DNA from: Candidatus Cloacimonadota bacterium
GTDB taxonomy: Bacteria; Cloacimonadota; Cloacimonadia; Cloacimonadales; Cloacimonadaceae
Assembly (NCBI GenBank): GCA_017995495.1
Contig: JAGOIS010000010.1
Coordinates: forward strand, 1-19,131
DNA length: 19,131 nucleotides
Direction: 5' to 3'
This document shows positions 6,626 to 14,908 of the stretch, piece by piece. How positions within the stretch are numbered: position 1 is the first letter of the stretch; every line of letters begins with the position of its first letter. Under the pieces are notes generated by a model. The model ran no database searches and had not been told where the DNA came from. It saw only the letters and a list, made by a program, of their open reading frames with translations. The position numbers were made by a program, and so were the translations under genes.

Positions 6626-7483
6626 ATGATTGTCAAGAATATAGATCCCATCAAGCGCATCAATCTCCATCTGCACACCAACGTATCAGATGGATTGCTC
6701 AGTCCTGCGCAGCTGGTCAGTCGTGCCCGGCAAATCGGACTGGACCTGATCTCCATCACGGATCACGACACCGGAGACGCCTACAGGCATTTGCCCGAGG
6801 ACGTTCCGCCGCTGCGGATCCTGCCTGGAATGGAGATCAGTTCCCAACATGAAGGCACAGATGTCCATGTACTCGCTTTGGGGGTGAATCTCGCATCGCC
6901 CTCGCTGGTGGAGATGACGGACATGTATCTGATCGGCAGACGCGAGCGGGCGATCCGCATGATCGAAAAACTCAGCGATCTGGGCATGGAACTCACCCTG
7001 GACGAAGTGGTGGCCGTGGCCGGCAGCCGGGAATTGATCGTGCGTCCCCACATCGCGCAGATCCTGGTGAACCGGGGCTACGTTTCCACCAAGAACGAAG
7101 CCTTCGACAAGTATATCGGCAATGACAAGCCCGCCTACTCCCCCAAGCCTGAGTTCTCGGTTCCGGACGCCATCCGGGTGATCCACGAAGCCAAAGGGTT
7201 CGCCCTGATCGCGCATCCCGGCAAACTGGAAAAAGAAAGCTACATCGAGGAATTCATCGCCATGGGCATCGACGGTTTGGAGGTCTGGCACCCGGACCAC
7301 CAATATTACCAGGTGCGCAACTTCACCGAGATCTGCCAGAAAAACGGGCTCTACATGACCGCGGGGAGCGATTTCCACGGCGACCTGGACCGCCACAACG
7401 TTTTCGACGCGGCCCCGGCCAACGCGGTGATCCTGGACAGCGTGAACCGCCTTTGGAGAGAATATCAGTGCCGCGTGAGCTGA
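6626..7483 (+). CDS. PHP-domain phosphoesterase, TrpH/YciV (nucleoside 3',5'-bisphosphate phosphatase) type
   Basis: A 285-residue metal-dependent phosphoesterase. PHP motifs are the N-terminal HLHTNVSDG (H15, H17), ITDHDT (D46, H47), GMEIS, RPHIAQILVNRGY, a C-terminal IAHPGK and the final GSDFHGD. These supply the trinuclear metal ligands. The order and length match E. coli YciV (RNase AM), which acts on 5' ends of short RNA and on 3',5'-bisphosphonucleotides. That substrate is assumed from the family. ATG 6626 has only a weak purine-rich ribosome site (AAAAGAG). It heads a seven-gene operon; its last 16 bases overlap the next gene. Confidence 0.85.
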   Translation: MIVKNIDPIKRINLHLHTNVSDGLLSPAQLVSRARQIGLDLISITDHDTGDAYRHLPEDVPPLRILPGMEISSQHEGTDVHVLALGVNLASPSLVEMTDMYLIGRRERAIRMIEKLSDLGMELTLDEVVAVAGSRELIVRPHIAQILVNRGYVSTKNEAFDKYIGNDKPAYSPKPEFSVPDAIRVIHEAKGFALIAHPGKLEKESYIEEFIAMGIDGLEVWHPDHQYYQVRNFTEICQKNGLYMTAGSDFHGDLDRHNVFDAAPANAVILDSVNRLWREYQCRVS

Positions 7484-8007
7484 AAATTGAGTCTGTGCGG
7501 GGGCGGATGCCCGTTCGCTATCGAAAGCCAGTGGCAATGACGGTTCTGGGCATCGTGGCCAACCTGCTGATAGCCGGTTACAGCGTCTGGCTGCTCTTCA
7601 CCCAGTTGAAAGCCAGCTCACCATGGCTGCTGAAGATCCTGCCTCTAGTGCTGCTGTTCGTGGCGCTGGATGCCCTGATCAGGCATTTCACCACCCTCAA
7701 TTCCGTGATCTTCACCCCCGAATGCCTGTGGTTGAGCTACCTGCTACTTCCCTCCGTGCCGGCGGAATACGATCAGATTAGCACCATGGAGCTGAAAAAG
7801 GTGCTCACCTACCAGATGATCCTGGGCTTCACCGACCGCCAGGGCAAACAGCGGTCGATCAAAAGTCCGGCCTCCTTTCCCCGGATGATGGAGATCATGT
7901 TCAACATCGCGGACCTGTCGCCGCAGGTGCGGATGAACGATGAGCTGGACAAAATGATCAGTGTGATCAGGCGGTTGAGGGAAAACAAGGAACAAGCGGC
8001 GCAATGA
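7468..8007 (+). CDS. Membrane protein with two helices and a possible PH-like C-terminal domain
   Basis: A 179-residue protein I cannot assign to a named family. A basic N-terminus (residues 1-21) precedes two hydrophobic helices (about 22-44 and 52-72). The remaining approximately 105 residues are soluble and strand-rich (SVIFTPECLWLSY, TYQMILGFTDRQGKQRSI) with a final charged helix, a layout reminiscent of bacterial PH-like (bPH2/YdbS) membrane proteins. GTG 7468 is chosen because GGAGAG (7455-7460) lies 7 bases upstream; a TTG at 7453 in the same frame is less likely. It overlaps the PHP gene by 16 bases and the C-S lyase gene by 4 (ATGA). It probably sits in the inner membrane. Confidence 0.7.
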   Translation: MPRELKIESVRGRMPVRYRKPVAMTVLGIVANLLIAGYSVWLLFTQLKASSPWLLKILPLVLLFVALDALIRHFTTLNSVIFTPECLWLSYLLLPSVPAEYDQISTMELKKVLTYQMILGFTDRQGKQRSIKSPASFPRMMEIMFNIADLSPQVRMNDELDKMISVIRRLRENKEQAAQ

Positions 8008-9170
8008 GTTTTGATTTTGACCGCCTGACCGAGCGGCGCGGCAGCGGATGTTATAAATATGACGCCCTGAACATGATCTACGGCAGGGATGACCTCATCT
8101 CACTCTGGGTGGCGGACATGGATTTCCCGGTCGCGCCCCCGATCCGCGAAGCCCTGCAGAAACGACTCGACCACGGCATCTTCGGCTACAACCTGCTCCA
8201 GGACAGGTTTTACGAGGCGATCCTGGCATGGGTGGAACGGCAGTATGGCCTCACGGCGGAGCGGGACTGGATCCTGGCCTCGCCGGGAGTGATGCCGGCT
8301 GTAAGCCTGGCTGTGACGGTTTTAAGCTCGCCCGGCGACGGCGTGCTGATCCAAACCCCGGTTTACCGGCCCTTCCACAACGCAGTTCTGGACCAGGGCC
8401 GCACCCTGCTGACCTCATCTCTGATCCTCCGAGAGGGGCGCTATGAGATCGATTTTGAGGATTTTGAGCGCAAGGTCCGCCAGGCCAGGTTGTTCATTCT
8501 CTGCAGCCCCCACAACCCCGTGGGCAGGCTCTGGAACGAGGATGAACTCCTTCGGATCGGCCGGATTTGCCGCCAGTACGGAGTTACGGTGATCAGCGAC
8601 GAGATCCACGCCGATCTGGTCTATGACGGCCTGAAAGCCAGGTCCATCGCCTCCTGGGAGGATTTCGCCGAGAACACAATCTGCTGCGTTTCCCCGGCCA
8701 AGAGCTTCAATCTGGCGGGACTCGCCAGCGCCGTGGTGCTGGTGAAAAACCCCGCGCTTCGCAAGCCTTTGGCAGCCCTGATCGAGACATACCACCTCTA
8801 CATGGGCAACAGCTTTGGCATCGAAGCCTTCACCTCAGCTTACCGGGATGGGGGGGGCTGGCTTAAAGAACTTTTAACCTATCTTCAGGGAAACAGGGAT
8901 TATCTGCTGGAAGCCTTCGCGCGGGAACTTCCCCGGCTGAAAATGCACAAACCCCAGGCCACCTATCTGGCTTGGATAGATTTTCGCGAACTGGGGCTCA
9001 CCGATCAGGAGAATTCCCGGCTGTTGGTCGAAAAAGCGAGGCTCGCCCTCGATCCTGGCATGAAATTCGGGCATGAGGGCGCGGGTTTTCAGCGCCTGAA
9101 TTTTGCCTGTCCGCGATCGGTTTTGGCCGCAGCCGTTGCCAGGCTCAAGAACGCCATCAACGAGGTTTAG
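8004..9170 (+). CDS. PLP-dependent C-S lyase, MalY/PatB (cystathionine beta-lyase) type
   Basis: A 388-residue fold-type I PLP enzyme. The N-terminal block DLISLWVADMDFPVAPPI followed by HGIFGY is diagnostic of the MalY/PatB group. The PLP site includes SPHNPVGRLW, ISDEIHADLVY and the Schiff-base lysine K233 in SPAKSFNLAG. Known members cleave cystathionine or cysteine to pyruvate and ammonia, linking to methionine synthesis or cysteine breakdown. Given dapD three bases downstream, an aminotransferase role in diaminopimelate synthesis is a less likely alternative. Start ATG 8004 overlaps the preceding stop (ATGA). A run of eight G (8850-8857) inside the gene (codons for DGGG) is a possible slippage spot. 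Confidence 0.87.
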   Translation: MSFDFDRLTERRGSGCYKYDALNMIYGRDDLISLWVADMDFPVAPPIREALQKRLDHGIFGYNLLQDRFYEAILAWVERQYGLTAERDWILASPGVMPAVSLAVTVLSSPGDGVLIQTPVYRPFHNAVLDQGRTLLTSSLILREGRYEIDFEDFERKVRQARLFILCSPHNPVGRLWNEDELLRIGRICRQYGVTVISDEIHADLVYDGLKARSIASWEDFAENTICCVSPAKSFNLAGLASAVVLVKNPALRKPLAALIETYHLYMGNSFGIEAFTSAYRDGGGWLKELLTYLQGNRDYLLEAFARELPRLKMHKPQATYLAWIDFRELGLTDQENSRLLVEKARLALDPGMKFGHEGAGFQRLNFACPRSVLAAAVARLKNAINEV

Positions 9171-9173
9171 AAT

Positions 9174-9998
9174 ATGCAAGATGCCATCATCGCCCTCTAC
9201 CAGGCCAAGCCGGAGGATTACTCCCAGGCAGACCGGGACCTGTTTTTGGCTTTCATCCAGGCCCTCAACTCCGGCAGGATACGCGCCTGCGAGCCCACCG
9301 CCCAGGGCTGGAAAGTGAACCAATGGATCAAGATGGGCATCCTCACAGGTTTTCGGATGGGAGCGCTGACGCCCATGCCCTGGAGCGACCACAAGGGCTT
9401 CTTCGACAAGGACACGCTGCCGGAAAAGGTTTTCTCGCTTGAGGACAGGGTGCGGGTGGTACCGGGCGGAAGTTCCGCCCGCGACGGCTGCTACATCGCT
9501 CCGGGCGTGACCATCATGCCGCCCTCCTACATCAACATCGGGGCCTGGGTGGACAGCGGCACCATGGTCGATTCGCACGCCCTGGTGGGTTCCTGCGCCC
9601 AGATCGGCAAAAACGTCCATCTCTCCGCCGGAGCAATGATCGGAGGAGTTCTGGAACCGATCGGCTCGCGGCCGGTGGTGATCGAGGATGAAGCCTTCAT
9701 CGGCGGAAACACGGGAATTTACGAGGGAATACTGGTGCAGATGAAGGCGGTGATCGCCTCGGGAACGATCATCACAGCCTCCACCCCCATCTGGGATTCC
9801 GTTCACAGGGAGTTCCTGCAGCGCGATCCCGGAGGCTCCTTCACCATTCCTCAAGGCGCGGTGGTTGTGCCTGGAAGCCGCCAGATGAAGAACGACCCTT
9901 GTTTTCAGGTCTATTGCCCGGTGATCATCAAATACCGCGACGCCAAGACGGACAACGCCGTGCAACTGGAGCAGGACCTGCGTGCGGCCTTTGACTGA
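9174..9998 (+). CDS. dapD: 2,3,4,5-Tetrahydropyridine-2,6-dicarboxylate N-succinyltransferase
   Basis: A 274-residue enzyme, the same length as E. coli DapD, that transfers succinyl from succinyl-CoA to tetrahydrodipicolinate in the succinylase route to meso-diaminopimelate and lysine. An N-terminal helical domain (about 1-95) precedes a left-handed beta-helix of hexapeptide repeats, with the hallmark stretch GAWVDSGTMVDSHALVGSCA (123-142) followed by QIGKNVHLSAG, and GGVLEPIG (157-164). The C-terminal ITASTPIWDS region looks more like the Bacteroidota form than the E. coli one. It starts at ATG 9174, three bases after the previous stop, with GAGG (9162-9165) upstream. The aminotransferase gene overlaps its end by 17 bases, suggesting consecutive pathway steps. 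Confidence 0.95.
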   Translation: MQDAIIALYQAKPEDYSQADRDLFLAFIQALNSGRIRACEPTAQGWKVNQWIKMGILTGFRMGALTPMPWSDHKGFFDKDTLPEKVFSLEDRVRVVPGGSSARDGCYIAPGVTIMPPSYINIGAWVDSGTMVDSHALVGSCAQIGKNVHLSAGAMIGGVLEPIGSRPVVIEDEAFIGGNTGIYEGILVQMKAVIASGTIITASTPIWDSVHREFLQRDPGGSFTIPQGAVVVPGSRQMKNDPCFQVYCPVIIKYRDAKTDNAVQLEQDLRAAFD

Positions 9999-11097
9999 AT
10001 CCCGCCGCCTGCGGGACATCGAACTTTCGCTGATCCGGCAGATAATGCAGGACGCCCCGCCGGAGGCCGTCAATCTGGCTTTGGGCGAACTGGGATTCCC
10101 GCTGCCTGAAAGCCTGCGGCAAAAAGCGCTGGAACTGCTGCGGGAAGCCACTCCCGTTTACACTCCCAATGCTGGGTTGCCCCGGCTCCGCGACGCCATC
10201 GCCCGGCTTTACCCGGGGTGTAGCGCAGATAACGTCTGCGTTTGCAACGGAGTGGAGGAGGCGATCTTTGTTTCGCTGCTGGCTTTGCTCGATCCGGGTG
10301 ACCTTGTGGCCATTCCCGATCCCGATTATCCGGCATATCCAGCAATAGTCAACATATTGGAATGCAGGGTGTTAAGGCTTCCTTTTGAAAGTGATCTCTC
10401 AAGTGTGGACAGGAACCTCTGGACCAGCCTGCTAAATACCGGCCTCAAAGCCCTCATCCTAAGCCATCCCAGCAACCCTGCCGGACACATATTCACCGGC
10501 GAAGAACTTGAATGGCTGGTGAAAACCTGTGAAGCTCAGGGCATCACCCTGCTGGTGGATGAGATCTATTCGCGTTTGCTTTTCCAGGGACAGCTGGCCT
10601 CGCCCTACGGGTTGTCCCGCAATATTTTTGTCCTGGGTGGGCTTTCCAAGTCCCACTGCATGAGCGGTTGGCGCATCGGCTGGACCGTTTCGCCGCCGGA
10701 GCTTTCCGGCGCTGTGATCAAAGCCCGGCAATACGTTTCCACCTGCAGCAGCTGGCTGTCGCAGCAGCTGGCGGTATTTGCCCTGTCGGCTGAAGGATCG
10801 GCTCCGGCCGCGGAAGTCCTGGCTGAACTTCAGGCTTGCCGTCGGCTGGCGCTGCAGAAGCTTGAACCTTGGGGAGAAAAACTCCTGGCACCGGCAGCCA
10901 CGCCCTATCTGATGCTGCGGGTGAAAGGCTATGATCTGCAGGTCTGCCGGGATCTGGCGACCCGGGGCGTGATCTGCGTTCCCGGCAGCGCTTTCGGAGA
11001 AAGGTCACGCGGCTGGCTGCGCCTCAATTATGCCGTGGAGCGGCACAAACTCGAAAAGGCTTTGGAGATCATCAACGATGAGCTACATCTTCACTAA
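9982..11097 (+). CDS. Class I/II PLP aminotransferase, candidate N-succinyl-diaminopimelate aminotransferase
   Basis: A 371-residue fold-type I aminotransferase. Visible are YTPNAGLPRLRDAIARLY, SHPSNPAGHIF, the PLP-contacting LLVDEIYSR, the Schiff-base lysine K223 in GGLSKSHCMSGWRIGW, and a C-terminal carboxylate-binding arginine in GWLRLNY. GTG 9982 is the probable start, with AGGA 5 bases upstream, and overlaps dapD by 17 bases. That coupling makes DapC, the step directly after DapD, an attractive role, but the fold also covers aspartate and aromatic aminotransferases, so the substrate is inferred only. The amidohydrolase gene overlaps its last 20 bases. Confidence 0.85.
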   Translation: MRPLTESRRLRDIELSLIRQIMQDAPPEAVNLALGELGFPLPESLRQKALELLREATPVYTPNAGLPRLRDAIARLYPGCSADNVCVCNGVEEAIFVSLLALLDPGDLVAIPDPDYPAYPAIVNILECRVLRLPFESDLSSVDRNLWTSLLNTGLKALILSHPSNPAGHIFTGEELEWLVKTCEAQGITLLVDEIYSRLLFQGQLASPYGLSRNIFVLGGLSKSHCMSGWRIGWTVSPPELSGAVIKARQYVSTCSSWLSQQLAVFALSAEGSAPAAEVLAELQACRRLALQKLEPWGEKLLAPAATPYLMLRVKGYDLQVCRDLATRGVICVPGSAFGERSRGWLRLNYAVERHKLEKALEIINDELHLH

Positions 11098-12664
11098 CGG
11101 CCGGTTGCTTACCTGCGAAACACCCGGCGAGTTGCTTGACGCGTCGCTGCTGGTGGAAACTGGCCGGATAGCAGAGATCGGCAGCCTGGAAGATTGCCGC
11201 AGGGCTACCAAAGAAACCTGCGAGGTGATCGATCTGAAAGGGAACGTTCTGCTGCCGGCTTTCACCGACACCCACACCCATTTCACAGAATTAGCCAGGC
11301 AACGCGTCCAGATAGATCTTTCGGGCTGCGTCACCATCGGGGAGATTCGGTCCCGGCTCGAGGATTACAGGAAAAACAATCCGCTGCAGCCGCGCTGGAT
11401 CCTGGGCGGAGGCTGGGACAAAAATTCGCTCGACCAACCCCAACAGCTTGACCGCCGCCTGCTGGATGAGTTTTTCCCGGACGTCCCGGTCGCGCTGCAA
11501 AGCAAGGATTACCACAGCCGCTGGTGCAACTCCGCGGCGTTGAGGGAAACCGGGCTCGACACTCAAAAAACCGACCCCGCGGGCGGAAAGATTTTCAGGG
11601 ATGCCACAGGCCTGCCGACCGGCATCCTCGTGGAAACGGCCTCGGATATGCTCGAAAACTACATTGTACCCTTGTCTGAGGAGCAGACTCTGAAATGCCT
11701 GAGCCAAACAGTGAGCGGGATCCACAGGATGGGTCTTACGTCTGTGCACAGCATGGAAGCCGCACCGGGCGCAGAGATCCTGGAGCGGTTCGTGCGTGAG
11801 AGCAGGCAACTTCGCGTGGTCCGCCACTTCTACCCCGAGCAACTGGCAGCCCTGGAAGCAGGGGGAAAGCGTTCCGGCGACGGTGACGCTTGGTATCGGC
11901 TGGGAGGGTTGAAACTGTTTGCCGACGGCGCCTTGGGCTCGCAAACCGGGGCGATCTTCGCGGCTTATTCCGATTCCCCCCAAAACATGGGCATCCTCAG
12001 GCTGGACGCCGAAGAAATGCACCGCCTGGTCTTGGACGCGGCCCAAAAGGGATTCTACAGCGTGATTCACGCCATTGGGGACAGGGCGGTGAGCGCTGTG
12101 ATCGACGCCTTTTTGCGCCTGCGAGAAAGCGATCCCGGCCCCTCTCTGTTGCACCGGGTGGAACATGTTCAGGCAATTGCCGCGAGGGACATTCCCCGCC
12201 TCAAACAAACGGGAGTCCGCTGCGCGATGCAGCCGGTGCATCTGGCCAACGACGTCGATATGATCGAAGCTTACTGGCCTTCCCTGCGGGAGGAGGCATA
12301 CTGCTTCAGATCATTGCTGGACGCGGGCATCACCCTTGGTTTCGGTTCGGACGCCCCCATCGAAACAATTGACCCCTGCAAGGGGATCTATTCAGCCATC
12401 GAGCGTAAAAACAAACTCGATCCCCGGGCTGAATCCTGGCTTCCCGGGGAGTGTGTCAGTGTTTGGGAAGCCATTCAGGCTTACACTTTGGGCGCAGCCA
12501 AACTATCCGGGTCGCAAGGCTGGAGCGGCTCCCTCGCCAAAGGCAAGATTGCCGACCTGATCGTGCTGCGTGATTTCACCACCCTGTCCACGGAATATTG
12601 GTTGGAAGCTGCTTCCTTGCTCACGATGCTGGCCGGCCAGCCAGTTTACAGAGAAGATTTTTAA
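11078..12664 (+). CDS. Amidohydrolase family 3 protein, YtcJ type
   Basis: A 528-residue metal-dependent hydrolase. An N-terminal beta-sandwich portion leads to LLPAFTDTHTHFTEL with the metal ligands H66 and H68. Later motifs are GGLKLFADGALGSQTG, HAIGDRAV, HRVEHVQ and GFGSDAPIE, the latter supplying the last metal-binding Asp. The C-terminal GSLAKGKIADLIVL returns to the sandwich domain. Family members hydrolyse formamides and other amide or lactam bonds; the true substrate of most is unknown. It starts at ATG 11078, overlapping the aminotransferase gene by 20 bases, with GGAG (11064-11067) upstream; the longer in-frame reading from 11030 lies within that gene. It is not a DapE-type (M20) desuccinylase. 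Confidence 0.87.
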   Translation: MSYIFTNGRLLTCETPGELLDASLLVETGRIAEIGSLEDCRRATKETCEVIDLKGNVLLPAFTDTHTHFTELARQRVQIDLSGCVTIGEIRSRLEDYRKNNPLQPRWILGGGWDKNSLDQPQQLDRRLLDEFFPDVPVALQSKDYHSRWCNSAALRETGLDTQKTDPAGGKIFRDATGLPTGILVETASDMLENYIVPLSEEQTLKCLSQTVSGIHRMGLTSVHSMEAAPGAEILERFVRESRQLRVVRHFYPEQLAALEAGGKRSGDGDAWYRLGGLKLFADGALGSQTGAIFAAYSDSPQNMGILRLDAEEMHRLVLDAAQKGFYSVIHAIGDRAVSAVIDAFLRLRESDPGPSLLHRVEHVQAIAARDIPRLKQTGVRCAMQPVHLANDVDMIEAYWPSLREEAYCFRSLLDAGITLGFGSDAPIETIDPCKGIYSAIERKNKLDPRAESWLPGECVSVWEAIQAYTLGAAKLSGSQGWSGSLAKGKIADLIVLRDFTTLSTEYWLEAASLLTMLAGQPVYREDF

Positions 12665-12690
12665 ATATCACATATATCAAGGAGTCTATC

Positions 12691-14070
12691 ATGGCAAAAC
12701 TTGGATTCGATTTCCCGGCTGTCCCGCGCAGGACTTTTCTTTACGAGCTGGAGGAAACCTGGTATCTGCCCCTGTTGGCAAACAAGAAGGGGCTGCCGCT
12801 CCAGGAGATCAAGCGCAGCAACTTCGGCGAATACAACATGGCGGTGAACTATCTCACCTCCGTGTTGGAAGAGGCGGCCGCGGTGAACACCCTGGCGGTG
12901 TACAACATTGATCACATGGCCCAGATCAGGTTTTGGGGCAAAGACGCCCCGGCGCTTCTGGACCGGGCTTTGGCCGGCCGGATGAGCGAGATGAAAGTGG
13001 GGTCCTGCAAATACACCCTGCTGTTGAACGAACAGGGCGGCGTGCAGGACGACATGATCCTCATGCGCCTCTCCGATACGGAATTCATCTCCGTGATCAA
13101 CGCCGGGCACGACATCACCGCCCGGGTTAACGGCAGTGAGCTGATCGCGGACATCGACCGCATCATGGCCTGCAAACTCGATGGGGAGGAGGTGGAGGCC
13201 GCGGACATTTCCGACCAACTGGTGAAAGTGGACATCCAGGGCCCGCTTTCCTACAAACTCATCAAACAGATCTACGGGCCGGAAGTACTGAAAAACCGCA
13301 ACCAACCTGAAAAGAACATGGGATATTTCAGCTTCAATGAGTTTGAACGTGACGGAGCCCGTTACCTGATCAGCCGCACCGGCTACACAAACCGCTGGGG
13401 CTGGGAGCTCTATCTGCCTGTGGCCAAGGCTGCGGAAGACTTCAAGAGGATCGTTTCCCTGGCCCTGGATCTGGGTGGAATGATGGTCGGACTGGGCGGC
13501 AGGGATGAAAATCGTATGTCCGCTGGTCCTTTCGGGCTTCCTTTGATGGGCAGCGAATATGATCCCTGGCACAATCCGATCCATGCCCCGCTGTTCGACG
13601 CGGCGGTGGACATGACCAAGCCCGATTTTCTGGGCAAAGCTGCTCTGGAAAAGGCTTTCGCCACCGATCCCCGCAAGGCGTTGATCCTCTTTGTCGCCGA
13701 AGGTATTGCCACGCATCGCCGGGTTTATCTGGACGGTGAGTTGCTGGGCACGGTGACATCCAGCATCAATTCCCCCAATCTATCTCTGGAACAGCGTTTG
13801 GCCATCGGTTCCCAGCGCCGCAATGTCAACGCGGAGGACGGCAATGCCGCCATCGGATTGGCCTGGCTCCATGAAAGTCCCTTTGCCAAAGACGCGGAAG
13901 GCAATTACATCACCCACGAGGGAGAAACTCCCCTCCGGATACCGGTGGAGTTTTTCCGTGTCGATGAAGCTGGAAACAAGGTTGGATCGCCCCTGGCAGG
14001 GTACCTGACCATGGAGGGTGTTTCCCCCGCGACCGCTCCCAAACCACTCAAGAATATCGAGAACCTCTAA
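12691..14070 (+). CDS. GcvT-family (aminomethyltransferase-like) protein, long form
   Basis: A 459-residue tetrahydrofolate-binding fold protein, about 90 residues longer than ordinary glycine-cleavage T protein. Visible are YNIDHMAQIRFWGKDA (71-86), NEQGGVQDDMI with the family's conserved Asp (113-123), RTGYTNRWGWELY (229-241, where T protein normally has GYTGEDGYE) and GLGGRDENRMSAG (268-280). The C-terminal domain ends with GYLTMEGVSPAT. No glycine-cleavage H, P or L genes adjoin. Its length resembles folate-dependent O- or N-demethylases of the same family (LigM, DesA, DmdA types), so a methyl-transfer role on another donor is plausible. The start at 12691 has AAGGAG (12679-12684) 6 bases before it. 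It is the last gene of the operon. Confidence 0.83.
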   Translation: MAKLGFDFPAVPRRTFLYELEETWYLPLLANKKGLPLQEIKRSNFGEYNMAVNYLTSVLEEAAAVNTLAVYNIDHMAQIRFWGKDAPALLDRALAGRMSEMKVGSCKYTLLLNEQGGVQDDMILMRLSDTEFISVINAGHDITARVNGSELIADIDRIMACKLDGEEVEAADISDQLVKVDIQGPLSYKLIKQIYGPEVLKNRNQPEKNMGYFSFNEFERDGARYLISRTGYTNRWGWELYLPVAKAAEDFKRIVSLALDLGGMMVGLGGRDENRMSAGPFGLPLMGSEYDPWHNPIHAPLFDAAVDMTKPDFLGKAALEKAFATDPRKALILFVAEGIATHRRVYLDGELLGTVTSSINSPNLSLEQRLAIGSQRRNVNAEDGNAAIGLAWLHESPFAKDAEGNYITHEGETPLRIPVEFFRVDEAGNKVGSPLAGYLTMEGVSPATAPKPLKNIENL

Positions 14071-14097
14071 GAGTTCCACAGCTTACCAGATGACCGC

Positions 14098-14126
14098 GCC
14101 TGAAACTTCGGGTTCAGGCTTTTTTT
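14098..14126 (+). terminator. Rho-independent terminator with UUCG tetraloop
   Basis: GCCTGAA (14098-14104) pairs with TTCAGGC (14113-14119). An A-G mismatch is followed by a C-G pair closing a TTCG tetraloop, and seven T residues (14120-14126) follow. It lies 28 bases after the GcvT-family gene stop and closes the seven-gene operon. Confidence 0.92.
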
Positions 14127-14131
14127 ATTCC

Positions 14132-14168
14132 GCAGGATTTGGGGCAGGTCGGGTAATAACTGTAGAAT
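14132..14168 (+). promoter_or_regulatory. Promoter of the first PEGA gene, conserved with the second
   Basis: GCAGGATT (14132-14139) and TGTAGAAT (14161-14168) recur before the second PEGA gene with the same 29-base offset. TAGAAT (14163-14168) is a five-of-six match to a sigma-70 -10, and TTGGGG (14139-14144) is a poor -35 with an 18-base spacer. Conservation between paralogues supports a real promoter or regulator site. Confidence 0.5.
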
Positions 14169-14190
14169 CATTCATTCCCAGGAGGAAGAC

Positions 14191-14787
14191 ATGAAAACGA
14201 GACTTATAGCGATCGCTGTCCTGTCCCTGTTGACAGGCCTGCTCAGCGCCCAGAGCATCTTCGGTGCCTTCCAGATAGTCACCGAACCCCAAGGTGCGGC
14301 CGTAACCCTGTATGGCAGCAATCAATACCTGGGCTCCACCCCCCAGGTAACCGTTCCTTTTCTTATGGATCAAAGCATGACCTACAATTGGGGCATTCCC
14401 GGCCGGCTCTTCGACCTGGTGATCTCCAAAGAGGGCTACATCCCGATCCGCCAGCAGATATTTGTACCCTTCAGCCACAAACATCAAATTGACGCGCTGC
14501 GCCATCCCCAAGTCCATCATTTCAACCTCGTTCGCCAACCCATGCACTCCGCGCCGCAATGGCCCCACTGGAACCCCGGCTCCTACTATTATTTCCTGAA
14601 TCCCGGTTACGGACCTGGCAACAATCCCCACCATCAACCCGGTGACCATCCTGGCCCTGGCGGAAATCACGGAGGCTCCGGGGGCAACCATCGTGGTCAG
14701 AATGGTGGCGGACATGGCGGCGGCAACAACGGCGAACCCGGGCACAAACCACCTTCCGGAGGACACGCGGGAAATCCCAGACCCTGA
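14191..14787 (+). CDS. Secreted PEGA-domain protein with Gly/His/Pro-rich tail
   Basis: A 198-residue exported protein. Residues 1-20 are a signal peptide ending LLSA, with no lipobox cysteine. Residues about 24-115 form a PEGA-type beta domain (FGAFQIVTEPQGAAVTLYG, TPQVTVPFLM, GIPGRLFDLVISKEGYIPI). The last 80 residues are low complexity, with Tyr-rich SYYYFLNPGYG then Gly/His/Asn/Pro repeats. PEGA domains occur in surface and S-layer-associated proteins; the exact role is unknown, and the His/Gly tail could bind metal or stay flexible outside the cell. GGAGG (14181-14185) lies 5 bases before the ATG. It has its own promoter and terminator and is closely paralogous to the next gene over the first 115 residues. 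Confidence 0.82.
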   Translation: MKTRLIAIAVLSLLTGLLSAQSIFGAFQIVTEPQGAAVTLYGSNQYLGSTPQVTVPFLMDQSMTYNWGIPGRLFDLVISKEGYIPIRQQIFVPFSHKHQIDALRHPQVHHFNLVRQPMHSAPQWPHWNPGSYYYFLNPGYGPGNNPHHQPGDHPGPGGNHGGSGGNHRGQNGGGHGGGNNGEPGHKPPSGGHAGNPRP

Positions 14788-14822
14788 GTGATACTCCAGG
14801 CTGCTCACAACCTCCCTAAACG

Positions 14823-14850
14823 GCCACCCCATTTCGGGGTGGCTTTTCTT
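14823..14850 (+). terminator. Rho-independent terminator after the first PEGA gene
   Basis: A perfect 8-bp stem GCCACCCC (14823-14830) with GGGGTGGC (14836-14843) around ATTTC, followed by TTTTCTT. It lies 35 bases after the stop codon. Confidence 0.9.
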
Positions 14851-14908
14851 TGCCTAATCTGTGACAGCTCCGTGGAAGGAACTTTTATCTGAGCCAAATG
14901 TTTTTATT

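Noticed and set aside
5697..6629. 310-residue plus-strand frame
   Set aside because: It is antisense to the methyltransferase, whose opposite-strand protein has clear SAM-binding motifs, a good ribosome site and sensible composition.
8874..10151. 425-residue minus-strand frame
   Set aside because: It runs antisense across the C-S lyase, dapD and aminotransferase genes, all of which are well supported by family motifs; a by-product of GC-rich codon use.
11291..12241. 316-residue minus-strand frame
   Set aside because: Antisense to the YtcJ-type amidohydrolase gene, which carries the full set of metal-binding motifs.
12661..13716. 351-residue minus-strand frame
   Set aside because: Antisense to the GcvT-family gene, rich in His/Gly/Val as expected for a shadow of a GC-rich coding strand; no family motif.
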